A DNA stretch of 64,000 bases from Gibbula magus (Eukaryota; Mollusca; Gastropoda; Trochida; Trochidae). The notes beneath the pieces are model-generated. The model ran no database searches, was not told where the DNA came from, and saw nothing but the letters and a program-made list of their open reading frames with translations. The DNA is taken from assembly GCA_936450465.1 (NCBI GenBank), contig OW388290.1:25285457-25349456 (forward strand), read 5' to 3'. How positions within the stretch are numbered: position 1 is the first letter of the stretch; every line of letters starts with the position of its first letter. A program made the position numbers and the translations under genes. Positions 34,350 to 45,612 of this stretch are shown here, one piece after another.

Positions 34350-34900
34350 CTGTGAATGTCCCGAAAATGTCAAAATTTTCAAAACAAACCTTAATGCGTA
34401 AGAGCCGTTGTGAACGAACGCATACTGGTCTATAACAGCTAACGATGTCTTTGAAGTGGAAACATTGATTACGAAAGTGTAACTCTGGCCTTTCAAAGAA
34501 GTAACAGAGGGAAGAAGTTTAATTGCTTTCAGAGAAAAAGAAATATCTTAATTGGAAAATTGTTGTGAAATGTGTTCGATTCCGATTCAAAGAAGCAGTC
34601 TTCACTTAATATAAAAGGCTAACATGCACTCCCTTGGATCGAGTGTCATTTTTTTAAAAGTTAACTTTCAACTCAGACGAAACTAATCTTGTCTTATGCT
34701 TAATGGAATTGACAATAGAATCAACACTCTTTGATAAATCAACACATTGTGAAGTTCTCGTCATGCTCATCCAGACCATGTGTTTGAAGTCGGAATTCAA
34801 TTACTATTGTAGCAAGGTTCCCTCGTCAAAAGGTCATGCAAATGTTTTACATATACAAATTACAATGTTCTCCGGGGAAAGTGTTGAGTCAACTAAACGC
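34350..34900 (-). repeat. Dispersed paralogous block, copy 1 (possible coding remnant)
   Basis: This tract aligns in the same orientation with 41430-41960 and in part with 57750-57960. Read on the minus strand, two pieces stay similar at the amino-acid level. One (about 34690-34830) gives FKHMV..TSQCVDLSKSVDS against FKHTV..TSHCIDLSTDVNR in copy 2. The other (about 34420-34560) gives SFSLK..LKGQSYTFVINVSTSK against SFSLK..LKGQRYSFAINVS in copy 2 and YSFVIN..TSK in copy 3. The pieces lie in different frames, separated by about 130 bp. They could be exons of a decayed paralogous family, or a transposon-derived gene. I recognise no family. Confidence in duplication is good; in coding origin, low. 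Confidence 0.5.
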
Positions 34901-36029
34901 TATGATCGAAGGTAAAGTTGTTTTCCATACATCGCTTGCTCAAATACTATTTTCCCATGTACAATGTAAGTTCTAATTAAATTCGATGTTTGTTGTGTGT
35001 GCATGAAATACAGAACCACCACTGGTTGCAATCAAAATTAGTTGCGTATTCAGAGAAGTTCTTTCAAGCATAGCACACTGTATGTTCCAGTAACTATGAG
35101 AAGACTTGAGTTCATTCAAAAGGGATGTAGGGATGCTACCATATTTCTCACACGTCAGAAGTTAGTTGTAGATGGGACTTTTTGTAAGGGGACTTTTATG
35201 TAGGAAGGGTATCCATATTGCAAGTTTTCCCAGCAAAAGGATATTCCGAGGAGCAACAAGTAAGGCTCAATATTAAAAGTGGAAGAGAACGATAGGCTTC
35301 TGACAGAGCTTTGGATGGCATATTTGCGACATCATTGGTATATCCAATGTTTCCGAAATGTCATTCCATCAATAGTACTTATTGCACCAAAATGTTATCA
35401 TTGGGTTCAAATATACATGTACATACCTCTAAATGTAAAACATTGAACACTATTATTTGTTTTAATTAGTTTCACAAATCTATACGTTAAAATACACAAA
35501 TCATAAATAAATTAAACTGTGATATAGTATTGCATGGGGATTATAATCCCTGACATTATACAAAATATTTTGGAATCGACATTTATAAATAGATGAAGGT
35601 AAAAATATTATGATCAATGAAGAATTTTAGAGAGCAAAGTATAAATCTGTCATCAATGAGGTTTTGGTCAAAAGTACGCCATTCGGGTGCTATGATGTGT
35701 GTTGTGAGTATTTTGATCACTATTACCCGATTCAGTGTGCATTTACCTGTATTACCTTTCTCTATTTTAATTCTGTACTTGGTCATTTTTGTATTGCCCT
35801 AATGATGACCAATGTGAACTACTTGACACAATTGGAAACCAAAGTGATGTAAATAGAAGAGTACAACTTCACTAATTACACAAATGTAACGACTTCATTT
35901 ATTTTGTCACTGTATCCTTCATGGACACATTAAAGTGAAATATCTGGCCGAATGTCATTTCCTTCCAATGTCAATCATTGATCTATTTACTATAGGCGTA
36001 AATGTATTTTGATCCATATTTCTTTGATC

Positions 36030-36130
36030 TTTTGAAAGCATACACTAAAGAAATCTCCATAACGGAAATCATTGTCTCGAGCACCAAATTAGTAACAACG
36101 GATATTGGATTTATGAGTAGATGAAAAGCT
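36030..36130 (-). repeat. Second dispersed block upstream of copy 1
   Basis: TTTCTTTGATCTT followed by GAAATCTCCATAACGGAAAT and ATTGTCT recurs at about 60390-60440 (GAAATCGCCACAACGGAAAT) and in short form at 58098-58120 (GAAATCTTCATAACCGAAAT). On the minus strand two copies read ISVMEIS and ISVVAIS, each followed by a conserved RSK. In copy 3 this block lies next to the 57.8 kb block, so the two blocks seem to belong to one larger duplicated unit. Confidence 0.45.
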
Positions 36131-36218
36131 GTTACGGCTGTTATACCTCTGGCTGCTGCGTTAAAATAACATTGATTTATCCCTGGATATAAAGCATGTT
36201 TCTGGAAACTTTATGCAT

Positions 36219-36225
36219 GTTTGTA

Positions 36226-36288
<63 letters not shown>

Positions 36289-36289
36289 A
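36219..36289 (+). repeat. Compound microsatellite (TA)n(TG)n
   Basis: AT dinucleotides pass into about 28 TG units interrupted by one TGAG. Confidence 0.97.
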
Positions 36290-36775
36290 AGTCTTTGAAA
36301 ATACGTTGATGAAAAACAATTGTCAATGCTGTCAAAACGGGAAGTTTGCTTTTAATTGTGTAGCAACAATATGGGCGTGCATATAAGTAAAAATTAAATG
36401 GGAATCCCTATGAACAGATTGGTACTTCAGTTAGTAGACATTTGAATTAGGTCTACATGAAACTGTATCCGTTTACAGTGAAAAAATAATAAATAAGAGT
36501 ATTCTGACTATTTCTCGGGTTAACAATGAACGAAATAAATTTCAATGAAACATAAAACATGAATCGATTAAAAAATGTTCCATGAACATATGTTGATAAC
36601 ACAATTATCCGTAAATTCTCAAGTCAGAATTTTAGCACAAATGACTAAAGATATGGGATGTTAAAACCCAACTTTTTTTTTAATTAAAAGAGGTGTAACA
36701 TTTAATTTGGTTTTTATGTTATAATAGGCTTATATCTAGTTACTAGGCTGCGTTTACCGAAGTTTCAATGACTGC

Positions 36776-37251
36776 TTAAAGGTTAATCCATTGTATTGGT
36801 TGGGGTCACATATGCCAAACGTTATAAATAGTGTCATTTTATCGAGAAGTAATGATTTTAGCCGAAAATTGCCGTTTTGATGATAGTCGACTCAGTATAC
36901 CGGTGATATAAAGGTAAAAGTATCGATTTCTGATCGAAAACCGGACAATGCACCTCTTGTGGCGCGCGTCAATCAGTCAAACACAATTTTACAACAGACA
37001 AAAACACAAATTTGTGTTGATACTGTTTAATAGGTCTTACAACTACTGTGCACGTACATGAGTTGTAGTTTCTGTTTCTGTACATGTATAATTATGTTTC
37101 TCGATTTTAATTGGAAAGTAGTAAATATGATATATTTGACGATTGGGGATGAATGTGCAAGTTGAGTGAATTTGGTTCAACTGAAATCAGCACATATCGT
37201 ATGTTGGCACGCGAAATTAAATTTTATGGAACACAATGGATGTATCTTTAA
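36776..37251. mobile_element. TTAA-type MITE, complete copy (family 2)
   Basis: The left end is TTAAAGGTTAATCCATTGTA at 36776. The right end is ACACAATGGATGTATCTTTAA, ending at 37251, an imperfect inverted repeat with TTAA at both extremities. Length is 476 bp with no coding frame. The right half matches the reverse complement of 4240-4560. It is a second, unrelated TTAA-bounded family next to that at 9915 and 49426. Confidence 0.75.
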
Positions 37252-37330
37252 GGTTTTTTAAAAGTCAGACCTGAATAATGACTGATGGTGCCTGACTCTG
37301 AGGGTGTGATTCTAATCCATACATAAAGTC

Positions 37331-38344
37331 ATCGTGAAGAAGAAAAGAATTCCTGCAGATTGTGCGATCTTAGAATATCCACATTCTTACACAGAGAGTC
37401 ATGCAGTTGGATGCATGTAGTGTTATTGTGATAAATGAAAGGAATTGAGTTATAAATGGATGCATGTACATGTAGTAAATGTGATAAATGATAACTGAAA
37501 TGGATCACCAACAGAACTAGCTGACAACGAACGAAACGTTTGTCCTGTTATTGTCTCGGAAAGAATTCCCCATGAATTGAAGATGTTTTTTTAGAACTAC
37601 AGTGCCAAGATTTGGAGAGAACGTAATCATGTTGTGACAAGTAACTTTATATACTGTTATTCTTGCATTTTTTTTAGCAAATACATTACTTCATTCATAA
37701 AATTCCATTCTGCCTTATTTTAGCAAATACATTACTTAGGTTGAAGGGATTGAAAAAAAGAAAGAAAAAAACCTGAAGACAAGATTCGTAAACGTTTCTA
37801 ATGTCTGCAGGTGGATTCTATTTGAAAAACATGCACTACAAAACTGCATTTTTAATCATATAATATAAATGTATGTGAATTACGTTTTAGGTAATCAGGG
37901 ATAATCATTTTGCTGAATACAAACTCAAGAAAGACGTTACCATACAATTATTTTAATATAATTACATATATTGAGCAATGGTAACCCAAGACAGCAATTC
38001 ATTGATCACTCCATATTTGGTATTACGACAATAGACGTAATCACGTAGGAATTGAATTTCATAGGGAAGTGAAGAAGTGAGATGGTTGTCACTGGATGTG
38101 ACAGGGACATTTCTAACATTGGTGTGATGTCAAAAAAAGAGAATTCAGCTCCGTCATTCAATTATCCCAAATCATCTCTGATTCTGTGGAAATGCCAACT
38201 GTTGAAATACCATTGATATCCTGCTTTGTACTAACACGTGGTGACTGTTAGGAGACATCTTTCTCAGTGCTAATTTAGTTATGTCAGGTTTTAAACTCAC
38301 TGTAACCTAACCGAGTTTGTTCATTACCAGTGGAGGATGATTGG
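37331..38344. other. Unassigned AT-rich DNA
   Basis: No gene recognised. A short direct repeat, TTTTAGCAAATACATTACTT, lies at about 37673 and 37722. Confidence 0.5.
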
Positions 38345-38657
38345 ATACGAGGTAAGCGGGGTCCGTCTGTTCTTCCGACCGTCCGGTCATTTTCTCAAAA
38401 ACGGTCAGAGGTACATCAACCAAACTTTGTACAGCTGTTAAACATGTTATTCCCATCGCGTACATACAATTTTCAGTTTTCTGATATTTAAATTGTGTGT
38501 GGTTTCCTTGGAAACGTCACTTTTGGACGTAGTTTTATTGTGTTCAATCCGGACAGGTTTTCTCGGAACTTTTACATCTAGGTGAAGGAATTTTTTGTCG
38601 TGAATACTCATGACCATAGTCTTTATCGAGTGCGAACACCAGTGCTGAAAGATTATT
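38345..38657 (+). mobile_element. Fragment of hairpin/CCGT repeat family
   Basis: GTCCGTCTGTTC..CCGTCCGGTCATTTTCTCAA, ACATCAACCAAACTTTGTAC, CCATCGCG, ACAATTTTCAGTTTTCTGA and GGAAACGTCAC align with 54050-54215, the better preserved copy. The fragment stops where the foldback hairpin at 38658 begins. Confidence 0.65.
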
Positions 38658-38754
38658 TTGATCCAATGATTTATCCACCTTGGACATGTGATATTCAACT
38701 CGGCTTCGCCTCGGTGAATATCACGTGTCAAAGGTCGATAAATCATTGGATCAA
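38658..38754. repeat. Foldback hairpin, 97 bp
   Basis: TTGATCCAATGATTTAT at the left is mirrored by ATAAATCATTGGATCAA at the right. The inner part pairs GTGATATTCA with TGAATATCAC around CTCGGCTTCGCCTCGG. It was probably inserted in the preceding repeat. Its CGGCTTCGCC centre resembles the GGCTTAGCC centre at 5700, so the hairpins might belong to one design. Confidence 0.8.
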
Positions 38755-38990
38755 CCTCACTTGAAGTCAATAATTGTTTAATATCACCCCCAAAAATATA
38801 CAATCAATATGTCTACCTAGAGCGCATGCATGTTCATCATCATTCTTTAAACGATGCAATAAATGTGGAGTCATGGTTCCTATAAACAGTATCAGTGGAA
38901 GTCTTCTGATTTTCTTGATTGTAAGGTAAGCTCTAGTTAATGAGCATATTTTTAAAGTCACTTTTACGAAAATACCAGAGGATGATGGAG

Positions 38991-39255
38991 ATCCTCGGTT
39001 ACCCAGGGTTGTATATATGCTCCGTTACTCTCCACTATATCACCCATTGGAAAGTGTGTCAGCGAAATCTGTACTAAAATTACCCGCCCTTGGCCGGCGT
39101 GATCCAATCAAACCGCTCCGCAGCTTGGACCTGCGAGCCAATGACAATTCAAATCACTTCGTTGCAAAATACGAGAGGTCATTCTGTAAGCCATCCGTCA
39201 CCTGTTATCTCCCTTGACCATTTCCGTCTTATCGTATTGAGTATTTTCTTTGGTT
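38991..39255 (+). mobile_element. Foldback repeat family, copy 1 (left terminus kept)
   Basis: ATCCTCGGTTACCCAGGGTT, then CTCCGTTACTCTCCACTATA and TCACCCATTGG, form the left terminus. The body (ACCCGCCCTTGGCCGGCGTG, GCAGCTTGGACCTGC, CCATCCGTCACC, CTCCCTTGACCATTTCCGTC) matches 52430-52605 closely. The inverted right terminus seen in copy 2 is absent here. Non-coding. Confidence 0.8.
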
Positions 39256-40121
39256 TTGGAGAGAGAACTGAGACATAGTTTCTACAGTAGAGCACTATGC
39301 TTTGAACAAGTCTGATGATGAATGTTGTTCAGCAGGTGTAACGAACATAATGCTAGTGTTGTTTATTATAATTATCTATCATCATGTATTGCAGATACAC
39401 GTATGTTCATCGCCTTTAACTTCATTCAAGGTCGCAACGAGACTTTGCCATTTCACTCTTTGCAGTAGACTTTCAAGAACCATTCGCGGTATACTTTTAT
39501 TTTATGACACAAAGCTTCTCATAGGGATGGTTATGACCTTAAAAGTAATTTCAACCACACGCATTTTTTTAGTCAGCAGGACATATCAATAATCTGTTCC
39601 TATATTACACAAGTGTTTTTCTAGGGACAAGTTAGGGCCAAGTCTAACGTAGTGACATAGACATGAATTTTGAAGATATACTTTAAGAGGGAGGATCATA
39701 TAAACTCATTGGCAATTAGTTGTTATTCATGCCCAAGCTAACGTACCTTTAAGATATGAAATCAGGTGATGATCGGGTTCTTTGAGTTTTTAATTGAATA
39801 CTAAGATAGCAAATATATGCTCAAAACTTTCAAAACGTTTTATACAATTACCCCTCGCTTTACTTTGGATAATTTAAACAAATTATGATCGTTTCTATCG
39901 TTTAAAAGTCATGATCTATCCTAATAACCATGTTTCAACGTTAAGTGGAAAATGTTAAAAAATCAAAGTATGTTTGTACCTCATTGAGATCATATGGCAA
40001 GCGAATATGGTAATTTAAAACTCACTTTTAGTTTCTGATACATCACATAAACCGCATCGTTATTATCTTGAACTTGATATAAAATTCCTTTTTTTATATA
40101 AGGTTTTATCGTATTCAGGTA
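39256..40121. other. Unassigned AT-rich DNA
   Basis: A 96-codon plus-strand frame (39302-39592) contains a hydrophobic run (IMLVLFIIIIY) but no recognisable family or paralogue. It is treated as chance. Confidence 0.45.
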
Positions 40122-40225
40122 TCATATGTGAACGCTGATATAAAACATGTCATTCGTTGTTATCGAACTTCAAAGAAATACTCATCCCGCGACATTAAGC
40201 TATTGATTCCCATGCAACTCTTTGG
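40122..40225 (+). repeat. Dispersed repeat block, copy 2
   Basis: Counterpart of 28354-28452. It shares the order ATCGAACTTCAAAG, AAGCTATTGAT and ATGCAACTCTTT. Divergence is substantial. Confidence 0.55.
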
Positions 40226-41429
40226 TATGGAAATGTCCAACAAGAAGCTTAAGAACCCATTTATACCATATCATGAAGTGGGAACGCTGCAAACATTTCT
40301 CTTCAACAGCTGAGAGTGTTCTACGAATCGGTTTAAGCTCTTACCATAAATCTCGTTAAAAATCAAGCCTTTGATGTCATATCCGCCAGTTTCAATCAAC
40401 ACATCAAAATTAAATCATATAAACATCTTATTGTCAAGTGTTTGTGAACGCCGAATTGAGAAAAAACAGATTTGGGATTATCGATTGGAAACTACACATT
40501 TCTGAATCCAACATATCTCACATTGATAAACAGATAGTTGACTTTTGAGTGTTTTTAACTGTATCCAAATGCTTTTCGTGATAAATAAGTCATGCATAAT
40601 CTCAAATAGTCACTGTAATTATGCAAAGCTATCATTTTTTCAATTTAAAAACTATGTATTTCATACACACAAACATCCATAAATACAAGAAATTAGTACA
40701 TATTGCCTACTTCATGCCATGGCGTTTTATTCCGCTTGTGACAAATACCATGCATAAGAAAGAGTCATATGACAAATTTAGAGGACATTTTAGAAAACCC
40801 ATGTCCGTGCAGATTGTTTGACGGATCGTTTGCCTTTCATTTCAGGATTCACAGCAGGTTCTTACTTGATCCTTGTCTGATCCCTCTGTTACTGTATGTA
40901 TGACGCGAATAAAGTAAAGACTATCCTGTGTAGTTGGCGACCTGCGAGAGAAAATTCAGAGTCTTCACAAACTGGATAGGAATAAGAGTTTTTTATAAAC
41001 AGGAAAGACATTCACTTGACATTTAAAAATCGAAAAGGTTAATGTTGGTAACCTAAACATGAAATGAATTATACAGGACCCATGTTTTGCCAGTGTTTGA
41101 TAACGTTTATTCAGAGATCATGTTTTGCAAATGTTGGATGCGTAAAAAACAAAATACTAAACTTGATCAATGTAATGTATAATATAATGTTTGATTTTTC
41201 CATACGAAATGAATCAGACCTTTTTAAAAAATAAAAGTAACCAATGTAAGACTCGGGTAAGAATAAAACTCTGACAAACCTACTCACAAACTGTTATGCG
41301 ATTTCAGTATTTGGAACTATGTTTACAACGCGAATTATTCAACCTGAGAACAGCTCAAATATCAGAGTAACACACACACTTATGCCAATAATTTTGTTTG
41401 CATGTTCATTTGTAAAAATCATTGTGTTT
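40226..41429. other. Unassigned AT-rich DNA
   Basis: No feature recognised on either strand. Confidence 0.5.
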
Positions 41430-41960
41430 GTATTCAAACGAAATGTGAAGCTGTGAATATCCCTAAACATGTTAAAAACTCCTTTGTCAAAATAATAAAC
41501 CTTGATGCGAGACGTTCTGAACGCCTCTTATTAGGCAGCAGACTATGTCTATGGACTATGGAAACATTGATTGCGAAAGAATAACGTTGACCTTTCAAAG
41601 GAAACAACAGAGGGAAGGAGTTTGTTTTCAAAGAAAAACTAGTTTTCAAAATAATTATTGAACATATGTTGTTAGAGATGCTACTGCCGCTTCAAAATAG
41701 GAGTCTAAAATATATTAAAATACAAAATGCTAGTGTGCTCCCTGTTTGATCAATTTTCACTCAAGGAGTAATGCTTTCAAGTTACCCTTAAATTTGTCTT
41801 ATCTTCAATGGACTTGACAATACGATTCACATCCGTTGATAAATCAATGCAGTGTGAGGTTATCTTCACGCTCAGTGCATAGACCGTGTGTTTGAAGTGG
41901 TAATTCAATTTTTGGATGGTCAAAAGTTCTGCATGTTTCCCTCGCAGAAAGTCATTCACG
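41430..41960 (-). repeat. Dispersed paralogous block, copy 2 (possible coding remnant)
   Basis: The best preserved copy of the block at 34350-34900. Minus-strand frames are 60 codons (41777-41959), containing FKHTVYALSVK and CIDLSTDVNR, and 71 codons (41434-41649), containing SFSLKT and LKGQRYSFAINVS. A GTAACT after the first frame and an AG before the second (ACTAG, at about 41640) could act as splice donor and acceptor, but this is a guess. No homologue is recognised. Confidence 0.5.
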
Positions 41961-42049
41961 TGTCATAATAATTCTCATTATAGGTTGAGGAAACTTGTTT
42001 TGTTTGCAATATAAATGTACCATATTTTGTTATTTCCTTACATTCCACC

Positions 42050-42145
42050 TGATGAAGGAGTGAGTATGTACTCCGAAACGTCGTTTATATTCACATTAAA
42101 GAAGTTGTTATCCAGAAAATAGTCCTGTTCTTATGTATACCACTT
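42050..42145 (+). repeat. Dispersed repeat with ACTCCGAAACGTC hairpin tail
   Basis: Reverse-complement partner of 2415-2525. GATGAAGGAGTGAGTATGTA then CTCCGAAACGTCG gives a GGAGT/ACTCC stem, followed by GAAGTTGTTATC, TTCTTATGTATACCACTTCT and GAATGCCCTTCAAAAACC. Confidence 0.55.
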
Positions 42146-42343
42146 CTGAATGCCCTTCAAAAACCTATTGATTCCTTGTCCTGTGTGGATGCCATCTTGT
42201 TGTGGATCCTCAAAGTACCCGAAGTTTCGCACCGCCAATCCATGATCTCAGGCGCCATACTCCGTGTAGCGGTGGTGGCAATGAATCCATTTCACTGATC
42301 ATCTTATACTTCGAAGTTCTTCGTATAGTTTCTCGCATCTGAT

Positions 42344-42627
42344 GTGAGTTGCGACTTAAGGTCGCTTTCACGAGTATTTTACTTACATCGCGGTTGCTAG
42401 TATTATGGCAAGGAGAAAGCCCGCAACGCCATGTGGCTATGCATTGCGGTGAAACCTGCGAGCATCGGCTGGAACTAGAGAACCATGGGTGGTATTTGCA
42501 ACTAAACACTACTGCGTGTAGAACAGTTTTCTACTGCAGACAAAGTTGCCGTGCTCCTGGCGGGATTCGAACCCCGGACCTCTTTATCCGAAGCATAACG
42601 CGCTAACTACTGCGCTATCCCGCCCCC
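42344..42627 (-). mobile_element. tRNA-Arg-derived SINE, copy 2 (reverse)
   Basis: Inverted relative to copy 1. The head is at the right (GGGGGCGGGATAGCGCAGTA reading leftward from 42627), and the GTGAGTT end is at 42344 with a decayed GGCGTTAAACCCC segment. The body blocks CCACATGGCGTTGCGGGCTT and CTGCAGTAGAAAACTG are clear. It is flanked by an unusually long direct repeat: TATACTTCGAAGTTCTTCGT and the following ATAGTTTCTCGCATCT at 42305-42340 and 42631-42666, 36 bp with one mismatch. No simple tail repeat remains. Confidence 0.9.
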
Positions 42628-42666
42628 TCGTATACATCGAAGTTCTTCGTATAGTTTCTCGCATCT

Positions 42667-43184
42667 ATAAGAAGTGAATCTTCATGGATTGCATATTTTT
42701 GTATATGCGATAGACAATTTGTATTTTGATAATAAAAAACGGTATTATTTACTTGTTTTATGTAATATTATATGCCAGGGAAGCTTAACGTGGTTTGTTA
42801 TAAATAGATTGTAGAATTTGAGTGGTGCAGCCACGAGTGAAAATGTCACTTTCTCACTCCACGAGATGAGATGGAAATGATATTCGGCAAAAACAATGAG
42901 AAAGTCTATTTATTATGTAACTTTAATCTGCATAAAATAATTAAAACGTGACATTGAAAGCTGAGAGCGGTCTTGATTGTCATAATCTTAACAACTCCCG
43001 TTATACTTTCACGGTAAATGCAGTGAGAAAATAACTCGACTGAAATAAGTCGATATTTAAAACAGGACAATGTTTTACAAAAATAAATCTGTTGTGAATG
43101 TTTATTTTCGGTACCATCTCGTCAAGTGAAGATGCCTAAGACATTGAAAAACGCAAGTTTTGTCGTTATTACAAACGCGCAGTG
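42667..43184. other. Unassigned AT-rich DNA
   Basis: No gene or repeat recognised. Confidence 0.5.
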
Positions 43185-43617
43185 ATACACATCATACTAT
43201 GGAAGGGATTTTGTGCCAAAAATGAAGACATGTTGACTTGTAACTTGTAAAGTGTAACATGTCGTTCCCAACCATACATGTCTCGAAAAGACAAGTCCAA
43301 TCATGCAAAACTAACATTTTAATTCTGTCAATCGTAACTTCGCATTCTCAACTTTACAAAGTTGAAATGTAATTCTAGAAATTGTCAAAGTCGAAAAGTC
43401 AACTTGTCATTTTTAATTATTAAATCTAAATAATATGCACACTTTGTCATGTTACAAGTTACGTTTGACAAATGAAAAATGGAAAATGAGGAGTTGCAAA
43501 GTCAGCTTTGTAAAAAGGACTTTTGCATTTCGAGACTGACATGACTTGCATAGTTGCGAATGCAATGTTTCAAATTACATCTCTACATGAATTCGCATTG
43601 ACCATATTTGGAAGTTT
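43185..43617 (+). repeat. Long inverted repeat, left arm
   Basis: It pairs in reverse complement with 47515-47972 over about 430 bp. Shared landmarks include AATGAAGACATGTTGACTTG, AGTGTAACATGTCGTT, TCAACTTTACAAAGTTGA, GTCAACTTGTCATTTTTAAT, TTAAATCTAAATAATATGCA and CGCATTGACCATATTTGGAA. The match is high but with indels. The arm contains smaller internal repeats of CAACTTTGTAAAG and TGCAAAGTC. No open frame. Confidence 0.9.
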
Positions 43618-45400
43618 CCCGAACATTGCCGATGTTTTCCGAGGACGAGAGGCATTTGCGAAAAAACTAGACCTCCCTTGCCGCTGTCCCAGATGGGGAA
43701 TCCCTTGGTCTATTTTGAGCCCAACGCTGGACGAATTGACCACGCCCCCTGAAAATCAAGGGACGTAACTCTTGTTATGTCCAACAAACAAACGCACGTT
43801 GTTAGTTCACGGAGCGCTACTGTCACTTACATTCCGTTTGATAGATTCGCTAAGTAATTAAATGTCAAACGAATATACCAATTGAAAATTAATTCTTAGG
43901 TATTCTAATTATTATTTCAATAAATTTTAAGGAAATTTGACACAAAATTATTTTTTTTTGCAACGCAAAACGAATGCGGAAGTAATGTAAATGTGGGATG
44001 ACACAGACAGACATAAAGGATCGCATAGCTTGAATGGCATTGAAGCTATGATAAATGTATCCGATCCGTTATCATAAAACTTATTTCACTTACATATAAA
44101 ACTGCAGATTTACAAACCTTATATAGACATCCTACACCCGAAAAAATAATTACTTTCTGTGCGATCATTTACACATTATCTTCTCTCAGTTCAATCATGT
44201 CAACATTCACTTTTTTATACTCCAATTTTACGTGTATTCAGTAAAGTCTTTTGCATTCAGAAATGAATATCCAAGTTTTGATAAAGAAAATCCTGATATT
44301 GAAAGTAAATAAACGTTAGTGGGGAAGAAATTGAAAGAAATACATAAGCCAGTGTTGATAACTTTATTATTAATTTTAGAATATTTTAAATATACCACAA
44401 AGCAATTAAATCAGGGAACTTCATATACTTGTTTAAACATTTTTTTTTAGAATGCATTGCACTTTAAATATAACTGAAAACTGTTCTGAATGTCAATACG
44501 TCTTATTCTTACAGACAAATAATCAAGGGGAAATGTTCTTTAGCTGAGCTGAATTTATCTCTTTTAATTATTTTACAAACTTTTCTCAACTAGTTTAAAT
44601 TATTTATTGGTTTTGAATATGTTAATTTATCTATTTTCATTTACTTATCAAGCAAACTATATTTTTTTAGTAATTGAAGCAGTGAAAAGTGTATTGTTGT
44701 GGGACAGAAATATATTTGTCCATGATTAATATTCCATTAATTCTATATAAAGAATCACATTACTGAAGTATGAAATGTAAATCATAAGCCTAGATCTGTT
44801 GTTTCACACTTTAAACAATAAACATTCAACTTCTACATGCCAAAATATGAAAATAATTATGAATATAGAATGCAAACTGAAAATAGAATTGTATCACTGG
44901 TAATTTAAAAAATATGCACTGTTGAATTCAAAAATGTAATCGACTGTAACATATACAGGATATAAAAATATTTTTTTCACTAAAATGGCCATTCATGAAT
45001 ACATTGACATGCGTATTGTTTTCAATAAATCAAATATGTGTTTTATTAATTCATATATGAAACGATGATAATTTTTATTTAGATAATAGTTCCGATAATT
45101 TATGTTTTACAACAAAATGTCTTCCCTAAACATACGTCTTTACCGTGTCTATTAATACTTTTGTTTGTTAGTCATTAATGTAACAAACTCATTGTAGTAG
45201 AAATGTATATCAAATTATTAATTTAAAAGTTCAAAGAAAAGAAATGTTAATTCAATTAATGTGTTGTCAAGGAAAAACACAACACAATCCGGCTAGAAGT
45301 TGCAGAATGGGCTTCTTTATACACGTATTTCAAGGATTAGTGTGTTTGAAAAGTCCAGAAACTGTACTAAGAGTGTGACATTTTAGATGTTCAGTATATA
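43618..45400. other. Left part of the inverted-repeat interior
   Basis: The first 150 bp is less AT-rich and open in one frame (43523-43768), but without a recognisable family. It shows faint further inverted similarity to 47430-47510 (CCTCCCTTGC against GCAAGGGAGAAG). The rest is strongly AT-rich with nothing recognised. Confidence 0.45.
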
Positions 45401-45612
45401 TTTATAAATAGAGCGATCTACACAAGAGAGCTGCTGAAAATGAAAATAAGTCATTCAAATATTTGTTCTTTCTGTAAATCTGAACCAGAAAGTTTCCAAT
45501 ATGTTTTCATAACTGTAATCACGTAAATGAATTTGGGGGAATCGAAAGTTCCATGAACATTCGTCTTTTATCACCCAAAACTGGCTCCCTAAGTAGATGG
45601 TGCTTGTATGAG
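45401..45612 (+). pseudogene. LINE ORF2 C-terminal fragment (zinc-binding end)
   Basis: The reading frame from 45401 gives FINRAIYTRELLKMKISHSN and then CSFCKSEPESFQYVF, matching the C-terminal zf-RVT type region of non-LTR retrotransposon polymerases, which has CSFC..E..H.F..C. The frame meets a TAA at 45524. One base shifted, it continues CNHVNEFGGIESS, the expected cysteine and NEFW-type follow-up. The pattern histidine is replaced by tyrosine. No reverse transcriptase core lies upstream, so this is a 5'-truncated, frameshifted remnant. Its place is the middle of the 43-48 kb inverted-repeat interval. Confidence 0.55.

Noticed and set aside
39302..39592. 96-codon plus-strand membrane protein
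   Set aside because: One hydrophobic run only, no family resemblance and no conservation within the window.
42349..42606. 85-residue protein on the plus strand
   Set aside because: Reverse translation product of SINE copy 2, same reason as above.
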